Shown here: piece by piece, positions 1-10,278 of the stretch
How positions within the stretch are numbered: position 1 is the stretch's first letter
Layout: every line of letters starts with the position of its first letter
NCBI GenBank assembly: GCA_011799875.1
Contig: CM022302.1
Span: 180,102,942-180,166,941 of the forward strand
DNA length: 64,000 nucleotides
DNA from: Thinopyrum elongatum
Taxonomy: Eukaryota > Streptophyta > Magnoliopsida > Poales > Poaceae
Direction: 5' to 3'
Translations under genes and position numbers: made by a program
Notes under the pieces: model-generated
Database searches by the model: none
The model's input: the letters and a program-made list of their open reading frames with translations, nothing else
Told to the model about the DNA's origin: nothing

Positions 1-859
1 TTTGGTGTTCTCAAACTTTTTCAACTTTCACGCAATACATGAGCGTGAGCCATGGATATAGCACTATAGGTGGAATAGAATATGGTGGTTGTGGAGAAGA
101 CAAAAAGGAAGGAGAATGTCTCACATCAACTAGGCAAATTAATGGGCTATGAAGATGCCCATCAATTGATATCGATGCAAGTGAGTAGGGATTGCCATGA
201 AACGGATGCATTAGAGCTATAAGTGTATGAAAGCTCAAAAAGAAAACTAAGTGGGTGAGCATCCAACTTGCTTGCTCACGAAGACCTAGGGCAATTTGAG
301 GAAGCCCATCATTGGAATATACAAGCCAAGTTCTATAATGAAAAATTCCCACTAGTATATGAAAGTGATCAAATAAGGGACTCTCTATCATGAAGAACAT
401 GGTGCTATTTCAAAGCACAAGTGTGGAAAAAAGGATAGTAACATTGTCCCTTCTCTCTTTTTCTCTCTTTTTTTGTTTGGGCTTCTTTGGCCTCTTTTTT
501 TTATTTGGGCTTCTTGGGCCTCTTTTATTTTTTTTAAAAGTCCGAAGACTCATCCCAACTTGTGAGGGAATCATAGCTTCCATCATCCTTTCCTCACATG
601 GGACAATGCTCTAATAATGATGATGATCACACTTTTATTTACTTACAACTCAAGAATTACAACTCGATACTAGAACAAAGATATGACTCTATATGAATGC
701 CTCATGCATATGAGTACAATATGACAATGATGGTATGTGTCATAATAAAGCGGAACGGTGGAAGTTGCATGGAAATATATCTCAGAATGGCTATGGAAAT
801 GCCATAATAGGTAGGTATGGTGGCTGTTTTGAGGAAGGGTATATGGTGGGTTTAATGCA
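1..859 (-). other. RT-B internal non-coding region, 3' part
   Basis: This segment is the reverse complement of RT-A from about 9035 to 9945. It contains no supportable gene. It ends at 859 exactly where RT-A begins, in a sequence whose continuation reappears on the far side of RT-A at 11873. Confidence 0.8.
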
Positions 860-1439
860 TGATACGTCTCCAACGTATCTATAATTTTTTATTGTTCCAT
901 GCTATTATATTATCTATTTTGGATGTTTTATATGCATTAATACACTATTGTATATTATTTTTGGGACTAACCTATTGTAACACCCCCGGTGATTAGCAAC
1001 AGTAATCACTTTTGATAATGACATGTTAGCATGATCAACAGTGCATAATCATCATTAGCATCACATTGCATTTCAACTCCTAAGTCAAATTCAAAATTTA
1101 AATGAAAGTGGAATATGAAAGTTGTCCAACATAGGAGCTAAAATGTCAGATATATAGCAAATATTCCAGAGGCTATTCTAAAATTGAAACCAACATCATT
1201 GGAATTGGATAAGTGACTCGAACAACCTCAAACAGTGGATAAAGATAATATTTAATAACCATTTATTAAATCTGAAATAAATATGGAATTATGTTTTGTC
1301 CAAACTAGTTTTAGGTGTTAGGGAATAATGCACTATTATTTATGAACTAGGTCTCATGTTTTACAAAAACCATTTTGAGGCCTGACTATTTACTAAACTG
1401 AGAAAGGAGAATAAAGAAAAAGATAAAAGAAAAATGAAA

Positions 1440-2470
1440 CAGAAAAAAAGAGCAACGCCCCCCCCCCCGGCCCAACTGGGCCGAAGCCCAGCCGGCCGGC
1501 CCACCCGCGCCCCCTAGCCTATACCCCCAGGGACGCCCGAACCCTAGCGTCACCCACCCGCATTCCCCTCGCTCCTCTCCCCCCCCCTCGCGTCTGGATC
1601 GGGATCTCCCGATCCCGTCCGCCCCGTCGCCTACGCCGTCGCCGACGCCGCCCCGTCGCCGCCTCCCCCTCGTCAGCCCCCACCTCCCGATCCAGATCGG
1701 GATCGGGATCGCGGGAACGGCCCCGTCGCCGACGCCTCTCGCCGACGCCGCCCCGCTCCCGCGCCGGTCGGCTAGCGCCGACGCCGCCGCCACACCGACG
1801 TCGCCCCGTCCTCTCCTCTTCCCCGACCAGCCGCCTGGCGCTCGGTCGCCCCCTCCCTCGACTGGATCCGGATCGGGGCAAATCCCCGCTCCCGTCGCCC
1901 GCGACGACCTCGCCGCCGCCCGGAGCCCGCGCCTCCCCGCCGGCCTGCCTCCCCGTCGCCGTCGTCCCCGTCGACCACCCCGACCTCCCGCTGCCCCGTC
2001 CCTACGAGCACGGTGAGGCCTCGGGCCTCTTCCCCCCCTCTCTGCTCCCGCACCTCGCCGCGCGCACCGCGCCCCCGTGCCGCCGCTCACCGCGCTGCGC
2101 GCATGCTCACGCGTCGCCGCGCCCCGGCTCGCGCCCGACCGCGCTGCGCGCGCCCCGCTCGCGCCCACTCCAGCCGCCGCTGCCGCTCGTCCTCTCGCCT
2201 CTGCCTCCGCTCGGCGCGGCCACCCGCGCGCGCGCGCGCCCCCACACCTCGCCCGCGTCGCTCGCCGTGGCCCCGCGCTCACCACCGACCCGTCCGGCCG
2301 CGCCTCGCCGGCGCCCGTGGCCAGCGCCCGGGCGCACCCTGGACGCGCCCGCTCGGGCTGCGCCTGCGCCGCGCCCGCACGCCTGTGAACCCCCCCCCTG
2401 GGCCACTGCCCAGTGGGGCCCGAACCCCCTGTGACGCTGACGAATGGGGCCCACGGCCCAGAAACGATTT
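1440..2470. other. GC-rich domain inside SOLO-1
   Basis: About 1 kb of very GC- and CpG-rich DNA in an otherwise AT-rich LTR. It produces long open frames in several frames on both strands, all rich in Arg, Ala, Pro and Gly. These are most likely side effects of base composition. Equivalent domains sit at about 36820-37560 (SOLO-2), 16037-16450 and 54480-55480 (E LTRs). Its role is unknown; a promoter or leader region is possible. Confidence 0.6.
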
Positions 2471-3019
2471 TAAGAAAATAAAAATAAAAATAAATAAAAT
2501 AATTAATTAAATAATTAATTAGTTAATTAATCCTGATTAGGTTAACCTAATTAACCTGACAGCCTATGACAGGTGGGACCCACCCTGTCAGGTGGCTGCT
2601 GACGTCAGCATGATGTCATGCTGACGTCATCAATCACTGTTTCGGATAATGTTGAATTAAATAATTAATTAAATTTCAGAAATTAATAAAAACTTTAGAA
2701 AATCATATCTTTTAAACCGTAACTCCGATGAAAATATTTTATACATGAAACTTGCTCAGAACGACGATACGAACCCGGATACGCCCTCCGTATTCCCGTC
2801 AGACGCCCGCAGCTATAAGAACGTTGAACAATTAGACCGATTTCGATAAATGAATAGTGTCCAACTTTAATTAAATAAATCCAAATAAATTCCTAAATTA
2901 ACTAAATCGTTTAGTTAGGCAGTAGAACACCCCGGCATATCATTTAGGCATGTCATACATATTGTTTGCATTATTGCCGTGAATTTATTGTTTCTCTCCC
3001 CCTCCTTCTCTCTCGATAG

Positions 3020-4672
3020 ACGCCGAGACCGACGACGCTGCACCAGGTTACGACTACTCTACCGACGAGCAGCCCGTTGACGACCTCCCTCTCTTGCCAG
3101 AGCAACCAGGCAAGCCCCCCCCCCCTTGAGCATTCCAGATATCGCCCATTCTATTCTCCTGCTTGCATTAGATTTCGCTACTGTTAATGTATGCTCCTAT
3201 TCTGATGCATAGCCTGCTGTTGTAACCTGTTCATTGCTATCTTACCTGCCTATGATAAACTGTTTAGTATAGGTTGGTATGAACCATCTGTGACCCCACC
3301 ACCTTACTTTGTCGCCCCTGCTTGTTCATCGACGACTCGATCAACGTGATCGTCGATCAGAGACAGACGCCTCACTTCGCACCCCCTTAGTTGTACGACT
3401 CTGCGTAGTAACTATCGAGTGCCGAGGGTGATACCTCGTAACGCACTCCTGATGAATACTCTGCAGCATAGCTGTACGGTCGTGGTCATCGAGGGTGATT
3501 CCTCCTTCTCCATGTCCGATACGACTCTGTCGTGCAACCCCTCAGTGTGAACCTCGAGGGTGATACCTCTTACGTTCACCCTGATGATTATGACCACACG
3601 GTTACTTGACCTTTTCCACAGGCGGGTCCACCCTGGTGGGTACCCGCTGGGGATCTATGATTTCGGGTGTGCCGGAAGGGCACTCGAGTGTGACATTGTG
3701 GCGGAGCATCAGAGACTCTGATTGTCTCCGCTTGATACTAATTGAGCCTATTGGATTTGGGTGTGTGATCTGAATGGGTCGACGTGCCCTATACGCACTG
3801 CCACCACGCGGGATAATGGTTATGGGGCCCTCTGCGATGTACGTTTCGCCGAAAGCTTATCAGACGTCACGATTCACCGTGCGGGCTGATCGTCGGGATT
3901 GGGCTGGATACTTCACTGGCGAGTTCAGTGTCGCGCCTGCACCCCGGCCAGCCACGCAACGCGCAGGGTGCCCAGGGCGATGGCCCGAGACCCCTGGGTG
4001 CATAGGTTAGTCCGGCGTGCTGACCTCTCTGCTGAGCCTAGGTAGAGCGCTGCTTCGTGTTGATCTTCCGAGGACGGGCATTACCCAGCAAGTATGTCCG
4101 GCCAGAGTTGATCGAGCGTGTTGGGTAACAGTAGTGCACCCCTGCAGGGATGAATCTTCTATCGATAGCCGGTCCTACGGTAAAGGACGCTCAGTTTGTG
4201 TATCCCGATCTACTACTTAAACTGGATACTTGTTACTTAATTGAAGCTTCGGGATTACTTTCTCGCTGGGAGTCGAGGAAGGATCTTTGAGCTGTACTTC
4301 AACATGTTTGTTAAATAAAATGCTATTCTACTCTCTTCTACTGCTGCAAGATGATGGATTTGAGAAGATGTTTGAAGATGCTAGTCTTCGATAGGACTAG
4401 GCCTTTCTCTCTATTCTGGCATTTCTGCAGCCCAGTCCACATATACAGCCTTTTCTCCATTGATAATGTTGCATATGTAGTATAGATCCTTGCTTGCTGA
4501 GTACTTCGGATGAGTACTCACGGTTGCTTTATTTTCTCTTTTCCCCCATATACCCCACCTTGATGATACACCAGACGATGGAGTCCAGGAGCCAGACGCC
4601 GCCACCGGAGCCTACTATCAGGCGGGTCCAGAGGGCACGTACTACTGGATCGAGCCAGCTGACCAGGAGTAG
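3020..4672 (+). CDS. LTR-embedded two-exon reading frame (exon A 3020-3109, exon B 4575-4672)
   Basis: Inside SOLO-1, a pyrimidine-rich tract and AG (3018-3019) precede exon A, which encodes an acidic peptide containing AETDDAAPGYDYSTDEQ. Exon A ends CCAG followed by GCAAGC, a good match to a GC-AG intron donor. A second pyrimidine tract and AG (4573-4574) precede exon B, which contains QEPDAATGAYY and ends IEPADQE at a TAG stop (4670-4672). The exon phases fit: A ends in phase 1 and B starts with two bases. The same arrangement is present in SOLO-2 and both E LTRs; exon B is 98, 98, 95 and 98 nt. Only this copy is free of lesions. I do not recognise the protein. No upstream exon or start codon could be fixed, so this is a candidate internal and terminal exon pair and not a complete gene. 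Confidence 0.45.
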
Positions 4673-5206
4673 GATCGGAGGCTCCCAGGCAGGAGGCCAA
4701 CGCCTTTCGATCTAGTGTCGCTGTTTGTGCTAGCCTTCTTAAGGCAGAACTTGTCTAACTATGTCTGTACCCAGATATTATTTGTATGACTGACTCATGT
4801 ATTCGGATCTTCGGATCCCTGGTCTGTAATATTGTGGACCTCCGTTTATTTGTGTTTAGAGTTGTGTTGTGATATCTTCCCGTGAGTCCCTGGGTTTGAT
4901 CGTACACGTTTGCGTGTATGATTAGTGTACGATTGAACCGGGGGCGTCGCACCTATTAACCTAGAGCCCAGTGCCAGTTTTTGTTTTTTCCTTGTTTTTG
5001 AGTTTTACAGAAAAGGAATACCAAACGGAGTCCAAACGGAATAAAACTTTCGCGATGATTTTTCTTGGACAAGAAGACACCCAGAAGACTTGGGAAGGGG
5101 GACAGAAGACTCACAAGGAGCCCACAAGTCCTCAGGGCGTACCCTAGGGGGGCGGGGCCCTGGATTATGGACCCCTCGGGAGTCCCCCAACCCTAATCTT
5201 TGCACT

Positions 5207-5213
5207 ATAAATT
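5207..5213 (+). promoter_or_regulatory. TATA box of the RT-A 5' LTR
   Basis: TATAAAT lies at the equivalent place in the 3' LTR (10643-10649), in RT-C (18436-18443) and, reversed, in the RT-G right LTR (49523-49529). Conservation of position between related LTRs supports a promoter role; the transcription start was not determined. Confidence 0.55.
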
Positions 5214-6432
5214 CCGAAATATTCCTTCAACACCAGAAGCGTCCACCAAAATACTTTTCCGCCGCCGCAAGCCTCTGTTCCCGTGAGATCCCATCTTGGG
5301 GCCTTTTTCGGTGATCTGCCGGAGGGGGATTCACTCATGGAGGGCCTCTACATCAACCTTGCTGCTTTTCCAATGATGTGTGAGTAGTTTACCACAGACC
5401 TACGGATCCATAGCTAGTAGCTAGATGGCTTCTTCTCTCTCTTTGATCTTCAATACAATGTTCTCCTCGATGTTCTTGGAGATCTATTCAATGTAATACT
5501 TTTTTGCGGTGTGTTTGTTGAGATCCGATGAATTGTGGATTTATGATCAGATTATCTATGAATATTATTTGAGTCTTCTCTGAACTCTTTTATGCATGAT
5601 TAAGATATCTTTGTATTTCTCGTCGAACTATCGGTTTGGTTTCACCAACTAGATTGGTTTTTCTTGCAATGGGAGAGGTACTTCATTTTGGGTTCAATCT
5701 TGCGGTGTCCTCACCCAGTGATAGAAGGGGTAGCGAGGCACGTATTGTATTGTTGCCATCAAGGATAAAAAGATGGGGTTTATATCATATTGCTTGAGTT
5801 TATCCCTCTACATCATGTCATCTTACTTAAGGCGTTATTTCGTTCTTATGAACTTAATACTCTAGATGCATGCTGGATAGCGGTCGATGTGTGAAGTAAT
5901 AGTAGTATATGAAGAATCGTTTCGATCTACTTGTCACGGACATGATGCCTATATTCATGATAATTGCCTTAGATATCGTCATAACTTTGCGCTTTTCTAT
6001 TAATTGCTCAACAGTAATTTGTTTACCCACCGTATGCTATCTTCAAGAGAGAAGCCTCTAGTGAAACCTATGGCCCCCGGGTCTATTTTCCATCAAATAT
6101 TTTCAGATCTATAAACCAAAAAACCAAAAATACCTTGCTGCAATTTATTTATATTTATTTTCATTTGCTCTTTTATTTATCTTTTATACCTATCTCTATT
6201 AGATCTCACTCTTGTTCGTGGCTGTGAAGGGATTGACAACCCATTTTTCGCGTTGAGTGCAAGTGTATGTTAGTTTGTGTAGGTGCATAGATTGGAGACT
6301 TGCTTGTGCCTCCTACTGGATTGATACATTGGTTCTTAACTGAGGGAAATACTTATCTCTACTTTGATGCATCACCCTTTCCTCTTCAAGGGAAAAATCA
6401 ACGCAAGCTCAAGAAGTAGCAGGAAGAATTTC

Positions 6433-6450
6433 TGGCGCCGTTGCCGGGGA
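6433..6450 (+). other. RT-A primer-binding site (tRNA-Asp)
   Basis: TGGCGCCGTTGCCGGGGA lies 11 bp after the LTR end and is complementary to the 3' end of plant tRNA-Asp. This primer choice is typical of Athila-lineage gypsy elements. Confidence 0.9.
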
Positions 6451-6648
6451 GGTTCTACATCAAGCCTACATTATTTGCCATTTGCCTCTCGTTTTCCTCT
6501 CCCCCCACTTCTAAAACGTTTTCAGAAAAACACAAAAAAAATTGCCTTTTCCGTTTGCCTTTTCATTTGCCTTTATGTCTTACTTGGTTTGTTTGTTGTT
6601 CGCTTGGTATAATTGTGTGTTTATTGAAAATTAGAAAACAAAAAGTTC

Positions 6649-7515
6649 ATGGATCCTCATCCACTTGCTAATCTTTTTAAAAGATCCAATTATAATGAAC
6701 CAATTACTAGTGAGTTGAGTGCACTAGATTATCTTTATGAAGTTTTGCTTGAAATTCCTGAATCTAAAAATTGTGATGAAGTGTTAAAAGAAGAAATTTA
6801 TGAAGTGATTCACAATAGCTTCTTGAAAGAAAAGCATGATTGCAATGATGTTATTATAAATTCTATTAATGTCATTTGTGCTAATAATATGCAAAACCCC
6901 AAGCTTGGGGATGCTAATTTTGCTATATCCACTACTTATTGTAATGATCATGATTGGGGTGATTCTTCTTATGATCTTGAAAATTTATTTGAGCCTCATG
7001 ATGAATATGTTTACAATAATATTGAAAGCGGTTTTGGAAGAGTGTCAACTCCAGGTAATAATGATCCCACTACTTTGGAGTATGATCAATCTTATGAAAT
7101 TTTTGAAAAAAGTGGGCTTGGAGAGGTCATAACTTTATTTGATGATAATCCCACTATTTTGGAAGAGGGTCAACTTTGCATGCATGTGGATCATGAAGAG
7201 AATATGTTATGTCATAGCTATATTGTAGAATTTGAATATTATCCTACATGTAATTATTATGAGAGAGGAAAATATGGTTGTAGAAATTTTCATGTTACTA
7301 AATTACCTCTCGTAATGTTGAGATTGCTATTGTTTCTTTCTTCTTCCTTGCATATGCTAGTTTTTGCTTGTCTTGATAAATCTTTTCACTATAAAATGCC
7401 TTTGCATAGGAAGTATGTTAGACTTAAACTTCTTTTTCACATGCTATATGATGCTCTCTTTGTGCTTCAATTTTTTGTCTTTCATGTGAGCATCATTAAA
7501 ATTATCAACGCCTAG
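6649..7515 (+). CDS. Orphan retrotransposon ORF of RT-A (288 aa)
   Basis: The only long intact frame in RT-A, starting MDPHPLANLF about 200 bp after the primer site, where gag normally sits. I see no gag, protease, reverse transcriptase or integrase motif. Residues 1 to about 215 are acidic and Asn-rich, with a repeated theme around PTTLE and PTILEE. The last 71 residues hold two hydrophobic stretches (about 219-241 and 262-286) separated by a basic loop, so membrane association is possible. A broken copy lies in RT-B (13327-14195), and a related frame in RT-G (46091-48043) shares the HDCN and KLGDA motifs. The motif at 6901-6915 that encodes KLGDA is also a copy of the polypurine-tract sequence. 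Function unknown. Confidence 0.6.
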   Translation: MDPHPLANLFKRSNYNEPITSELSALDYLYEVLLEIPESKNCDEVLKEEIYEVIHNSFLKEKHDCNDVIINSINVICANNMQNPKLGDANFAISTTYCNDHDWGDSSYDLENLFEPHDEYVYNNIESGFGRVSTPGNNDPTTLEYDQSYEIFEKSGLGEVITLFDDNPTILEEGQLCMHVDHEENMLCHSYIVEFEYYPTCNYYERGKYGCRNFHVTKLPLVMLRLLLFLSSSLHMLVFACLDKSFHYKMPLHRKYVRLKLLFHMLYDALFVLQFFVFHVSIIKIINA

Positions 7516-7533
7516 CTAAAAGGCTTTAAAGAA

Positions 7534-7559
7534 AAGCGCTTGTTGGGAGACGACCCAAC
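7534..7559 (+). other. Conserved AAGCGCT stem-loop of the RT-A/B/C/G group
   Basis: Just after the ORF stop, GTTGGG (7542-7547) and CCCAAC (7554-7559) can pair around a 6-base loop, preceded by AAGCGCTT. The same element follows the ORF region in RT-C (20749-20766) and RT-G (45985-46002, minus strand), and is decayed in RT-B (13283-13300). Survival in diverged elements suggests an RNA-level role, such as packaging or dimerisation; this is inference. Confidence 0.5.
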
Positions 7560-10263
7560 ATTTTTATTTTCTTTTGTATGAGAATACACATTATTACCTA
7601 TGTAGTAATTGTGTTTTTGTGTTTTAATTAGTGTTTGAGCCAAGTAAGACCTTTGGGATGGTCTACGGTGATAGTTGATTTGATCTTGCTGAAAAACAGA
7701 AACAATTGCGCTCATTGCCAGAAATTTTAAAAATCACAGAAATGTGATTTTGATCTGAATTTTTTACACAAGATTTATATACAAATTTAGTAAACTTTCC
7801 TAAATTTTCAGAATTTTTGGAGTTACATAAGTATGCGAAATTTTCAGATTACTACAGACTGTTCTGTTTTTGACAGATTCTGTTTTCTATGTGTTGTTTG
7901 CTTATTTTGATGAACCTATGGGTAGTATCGGGGGGTATGATCCATGGAGAAGTTGGAATACAGTAGATATAACACTAATATAAATTAAGAATGAGTTCAA
8001 AACAGTACCTAAAGTGGTGATTTATTTTATTATACTAACGGATCTTATGAGTTTTCTGTTGAGTTTTGTGTTGTGAAGTTTTCAAGTTTTGGGTAAAGAT
8101 TTGATGGACAATGGAATAAGGAGTGGCAAGAGCCTAAGCTTGGGGATGCCCACGGCAACCCAAGATAATATTCAAGGACAACCAAGCATCTAAGCTTGGG
8201 GATGCCCCGGATGGCATCCCCTCTTTTGTCTTCAATCCATCGGTAAATTTACTTGAGGCTATATTTTTATTCACCACATGATATGTGTTTTGCTTGGACC
8301 GTCTTGTATGATATGAGTCTTTGTTTTTAGTTTGACACAATCATCCTTGCTGTACACACCTTTTGAGAGGTACACGCATTAATCGTGAATTTAGTAGAAT
8401 ACTCTTTGTGCTTCACTTATATCTTTTGAGCTAGGCAATTTGCTCTAGTGCTTCACTTATATCTTTTAGAGCACGGCGGTGGCTTTATTTTATAGAAATT
8501 GTTGAACTCTCATGCTTCACTTATATTATTTTGAGAGTCTTAAACAGCATGGTAATTTTCTTAGGTTATGAAATTAGTCCTAATATGATGGGCATCCAAG
8601 AGGGATATAATAAAACTTTCATATAAAGAGCATTGAATAGATGAGAAGTTGGATTCCTTGCATTTGTTTTGAGATATAAAGATGGTGATATTAGAGTCAT
8701 GCTAGTGAGTAATTGTCGATTGGTATAAATACTTGTGTTAAAGTTTGTTAGTCCCGTAGCATGCATGTATGGTGAATCATTATGTGATGAAGTCGGAGCA
8801 TGATTTTTTTTATTGTCTTCCTTATGAGTGGCGGTCGGGGACGAGCGATGGTCTTTTCCTACCAATCTATCCCCCTAGGAGCATGCAAGTAGTACTTTAT
8901 TTCGACGGCTAATAAATTTTTGCAATAAGCATGTGAGTTCTTTATGACTAATGTTGAGTCCATGGATTATACGCACTCTCACCCTTCCACCATTGCTAGC
9001 CTCTCTAGTACCGCGCAACTTTCGCCGGTGCATTAAACCCACCACATACCCTTCCTCAAAACAGCAACCATACCTACCTATTATGGCATTTCCGTAGCCA
9101 TTCCGAGATATATTGCCATGCAACTTCCACCGTTCCATTTATTATGACATGCACCATCATTGTCATATTGCTTTGCATGGTCATGTAGTTGGCATAGTAT
9201 TTGTGGCAAGGCCACCGTTCATATTTTTATACATGTCACTCTTGATTATAGCACATCCCGATACACCTCCGGAGGCATTCATATAGAGTCATATCTTGTT
9301 CTAGTATCGAGTTCTAATTCTTGAGTTGTAAGTAAATAAAAGTGTGATGATCATCATTATTAGAGCATTGTCCCATGTGAGGAAAGGATGATGGAAGCTA
9401 TGATTCCCTCACAAGTTGGGATGAGTCTCCAGACTTTATAAAAAAATAAAAGAGGCCAAATAAGCCCAAACAAAAAAATGAGAGAAAAGAGAGAAGGGAC
9501 AATGTTACTATCCTTTTTCCACACTTGTGCTTCAAAGTTGCACCATGATCTTCATGATAGAGAGTCTCCTATTTTCTCACTTTCATATACTAGTGGGAAT
9601 TTTTCATTATAGAACTTGGCTTGTATATTCCAATGATGGGCTTCCTCAAATTGCCCTAGGTCTTCGTGAGCAAGCAAGTTGGATGCACACCAACTTAGTT
9701 TCTTTTTGAGCTTTCATACACTTATAGCTCTAGTGCATCCGTTGCATGGCAATCCCTACTCACTTGCATCGATATCAATTGATGGGCATCTCCATAGCCC
9801 ATTAATTTGCCTAGTTGATGTGAGACTTTCTCCTTCTTTTTGTCTTCTCCACAACCACCATATTCTATACCACCTATAGTGCTATATCCATGGCTCACGC
9901 TCATGTATTGCGTGAAAGTAGAAAAAGTTTGAGAACATAAAAAGTATGAAACAATTGCTTGGCTTGTCATCGGGGTTGTGCATGATGAAATACTTTGTGT
10001 GATGAAGATGGAGCATAGCCAGACTATATGATTTTGTAGGGATAACTTTCTTTGGCCATGTTATTTTGAGAAGACATGATTGCTTTATTAGTATGCATGA
10101 AGTATTATTGGTTTTATGTCAATATTAAACTTTTGTTTTAAATCTTATGGATCTGAATATTCGTGCCACAATAAAGAAGATTAAATTGATAAATATGTTA
10201 GGTAGCATTCCACATCAAAAATTCTGTTTTTATCATTTACCTACCCGAGGATGAGCAGGAATT
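7560..10263 (+). other. RT-A long non-coding internal region
   Basis: About 2.7 kb without a supportable gene. It holds two copies of AAGCTTGGGGATGCC (8136-8150, 8192-8206) and a hairpin GGGGATGCC / GGCATCCCC (8198-8206 with 8213-8221). AT-rich segments after these are conserved in RT-B, RT-C and RT-G. Many full-length TEs of this kind carry pol here; this one does not. Confidence 0.7.
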
Positions 10264-10278
10264 AAGCTTGGGGAAGCT
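10264..10278 (+). other. RT-A polypurine tract
   Basis: AAGCTTGGGGAAGC directly precedes the 3' LTR start at 10279. The matching site in RT-C is AAGCTTGGGGATGC (23168-23181), and in RT-G the reverse complement (43056-43069). This is the expected start of plus-strand DNA synthesis. Confidence 0.75.

Larger units (their letters stand above)
976..4951 (+). mobile_element. SOLO-1: solo LTR, about 3.98 kb, of the E superfamily
   Basis: Begins TGTAACACCCCCGG and ends GGGGGCGTCGCA, the inverted TG...CA termini of a retrotransposon LTR. It is flanked by the 5-bp duplication CCTAT (971-975 and 4952-4956) and interrupts the RT-A LTR, which resumes perfectly after it. It matches SOLO-2 in reverse orientation along its length and, more weakly, the LTRs of element E. 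With a single LTR and an intact target duplication it is a solo LTR, the product expected from recombination between the two LTRs of a full element. Confidence 0.88.
860..6421 (+). repeat. RT-A 5' LTR, interrupted by SOLO-1
   Basis: Starts TGATACGTCTCC at 860 and ends with TAGCA at 6421, directly before the primer site. The two pieces, 860-975 and 4957-6421, together give about 1.58 kb, matching the 3' LTR at 10279-11853. The LTR carries a TATA box (5207-5213) and the conserved tail shared with RT-B, including the stretch at 6223-6240. Confidence 0.9.

Noticed and set aside
1386..2510. Long Arg/Ala/Pro-rich open frames on both strands
   Set aside because: They lie in the GC-rich LTR domain, overlap in several frames and show no domain. 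Stop codons are rare there because of base composition.
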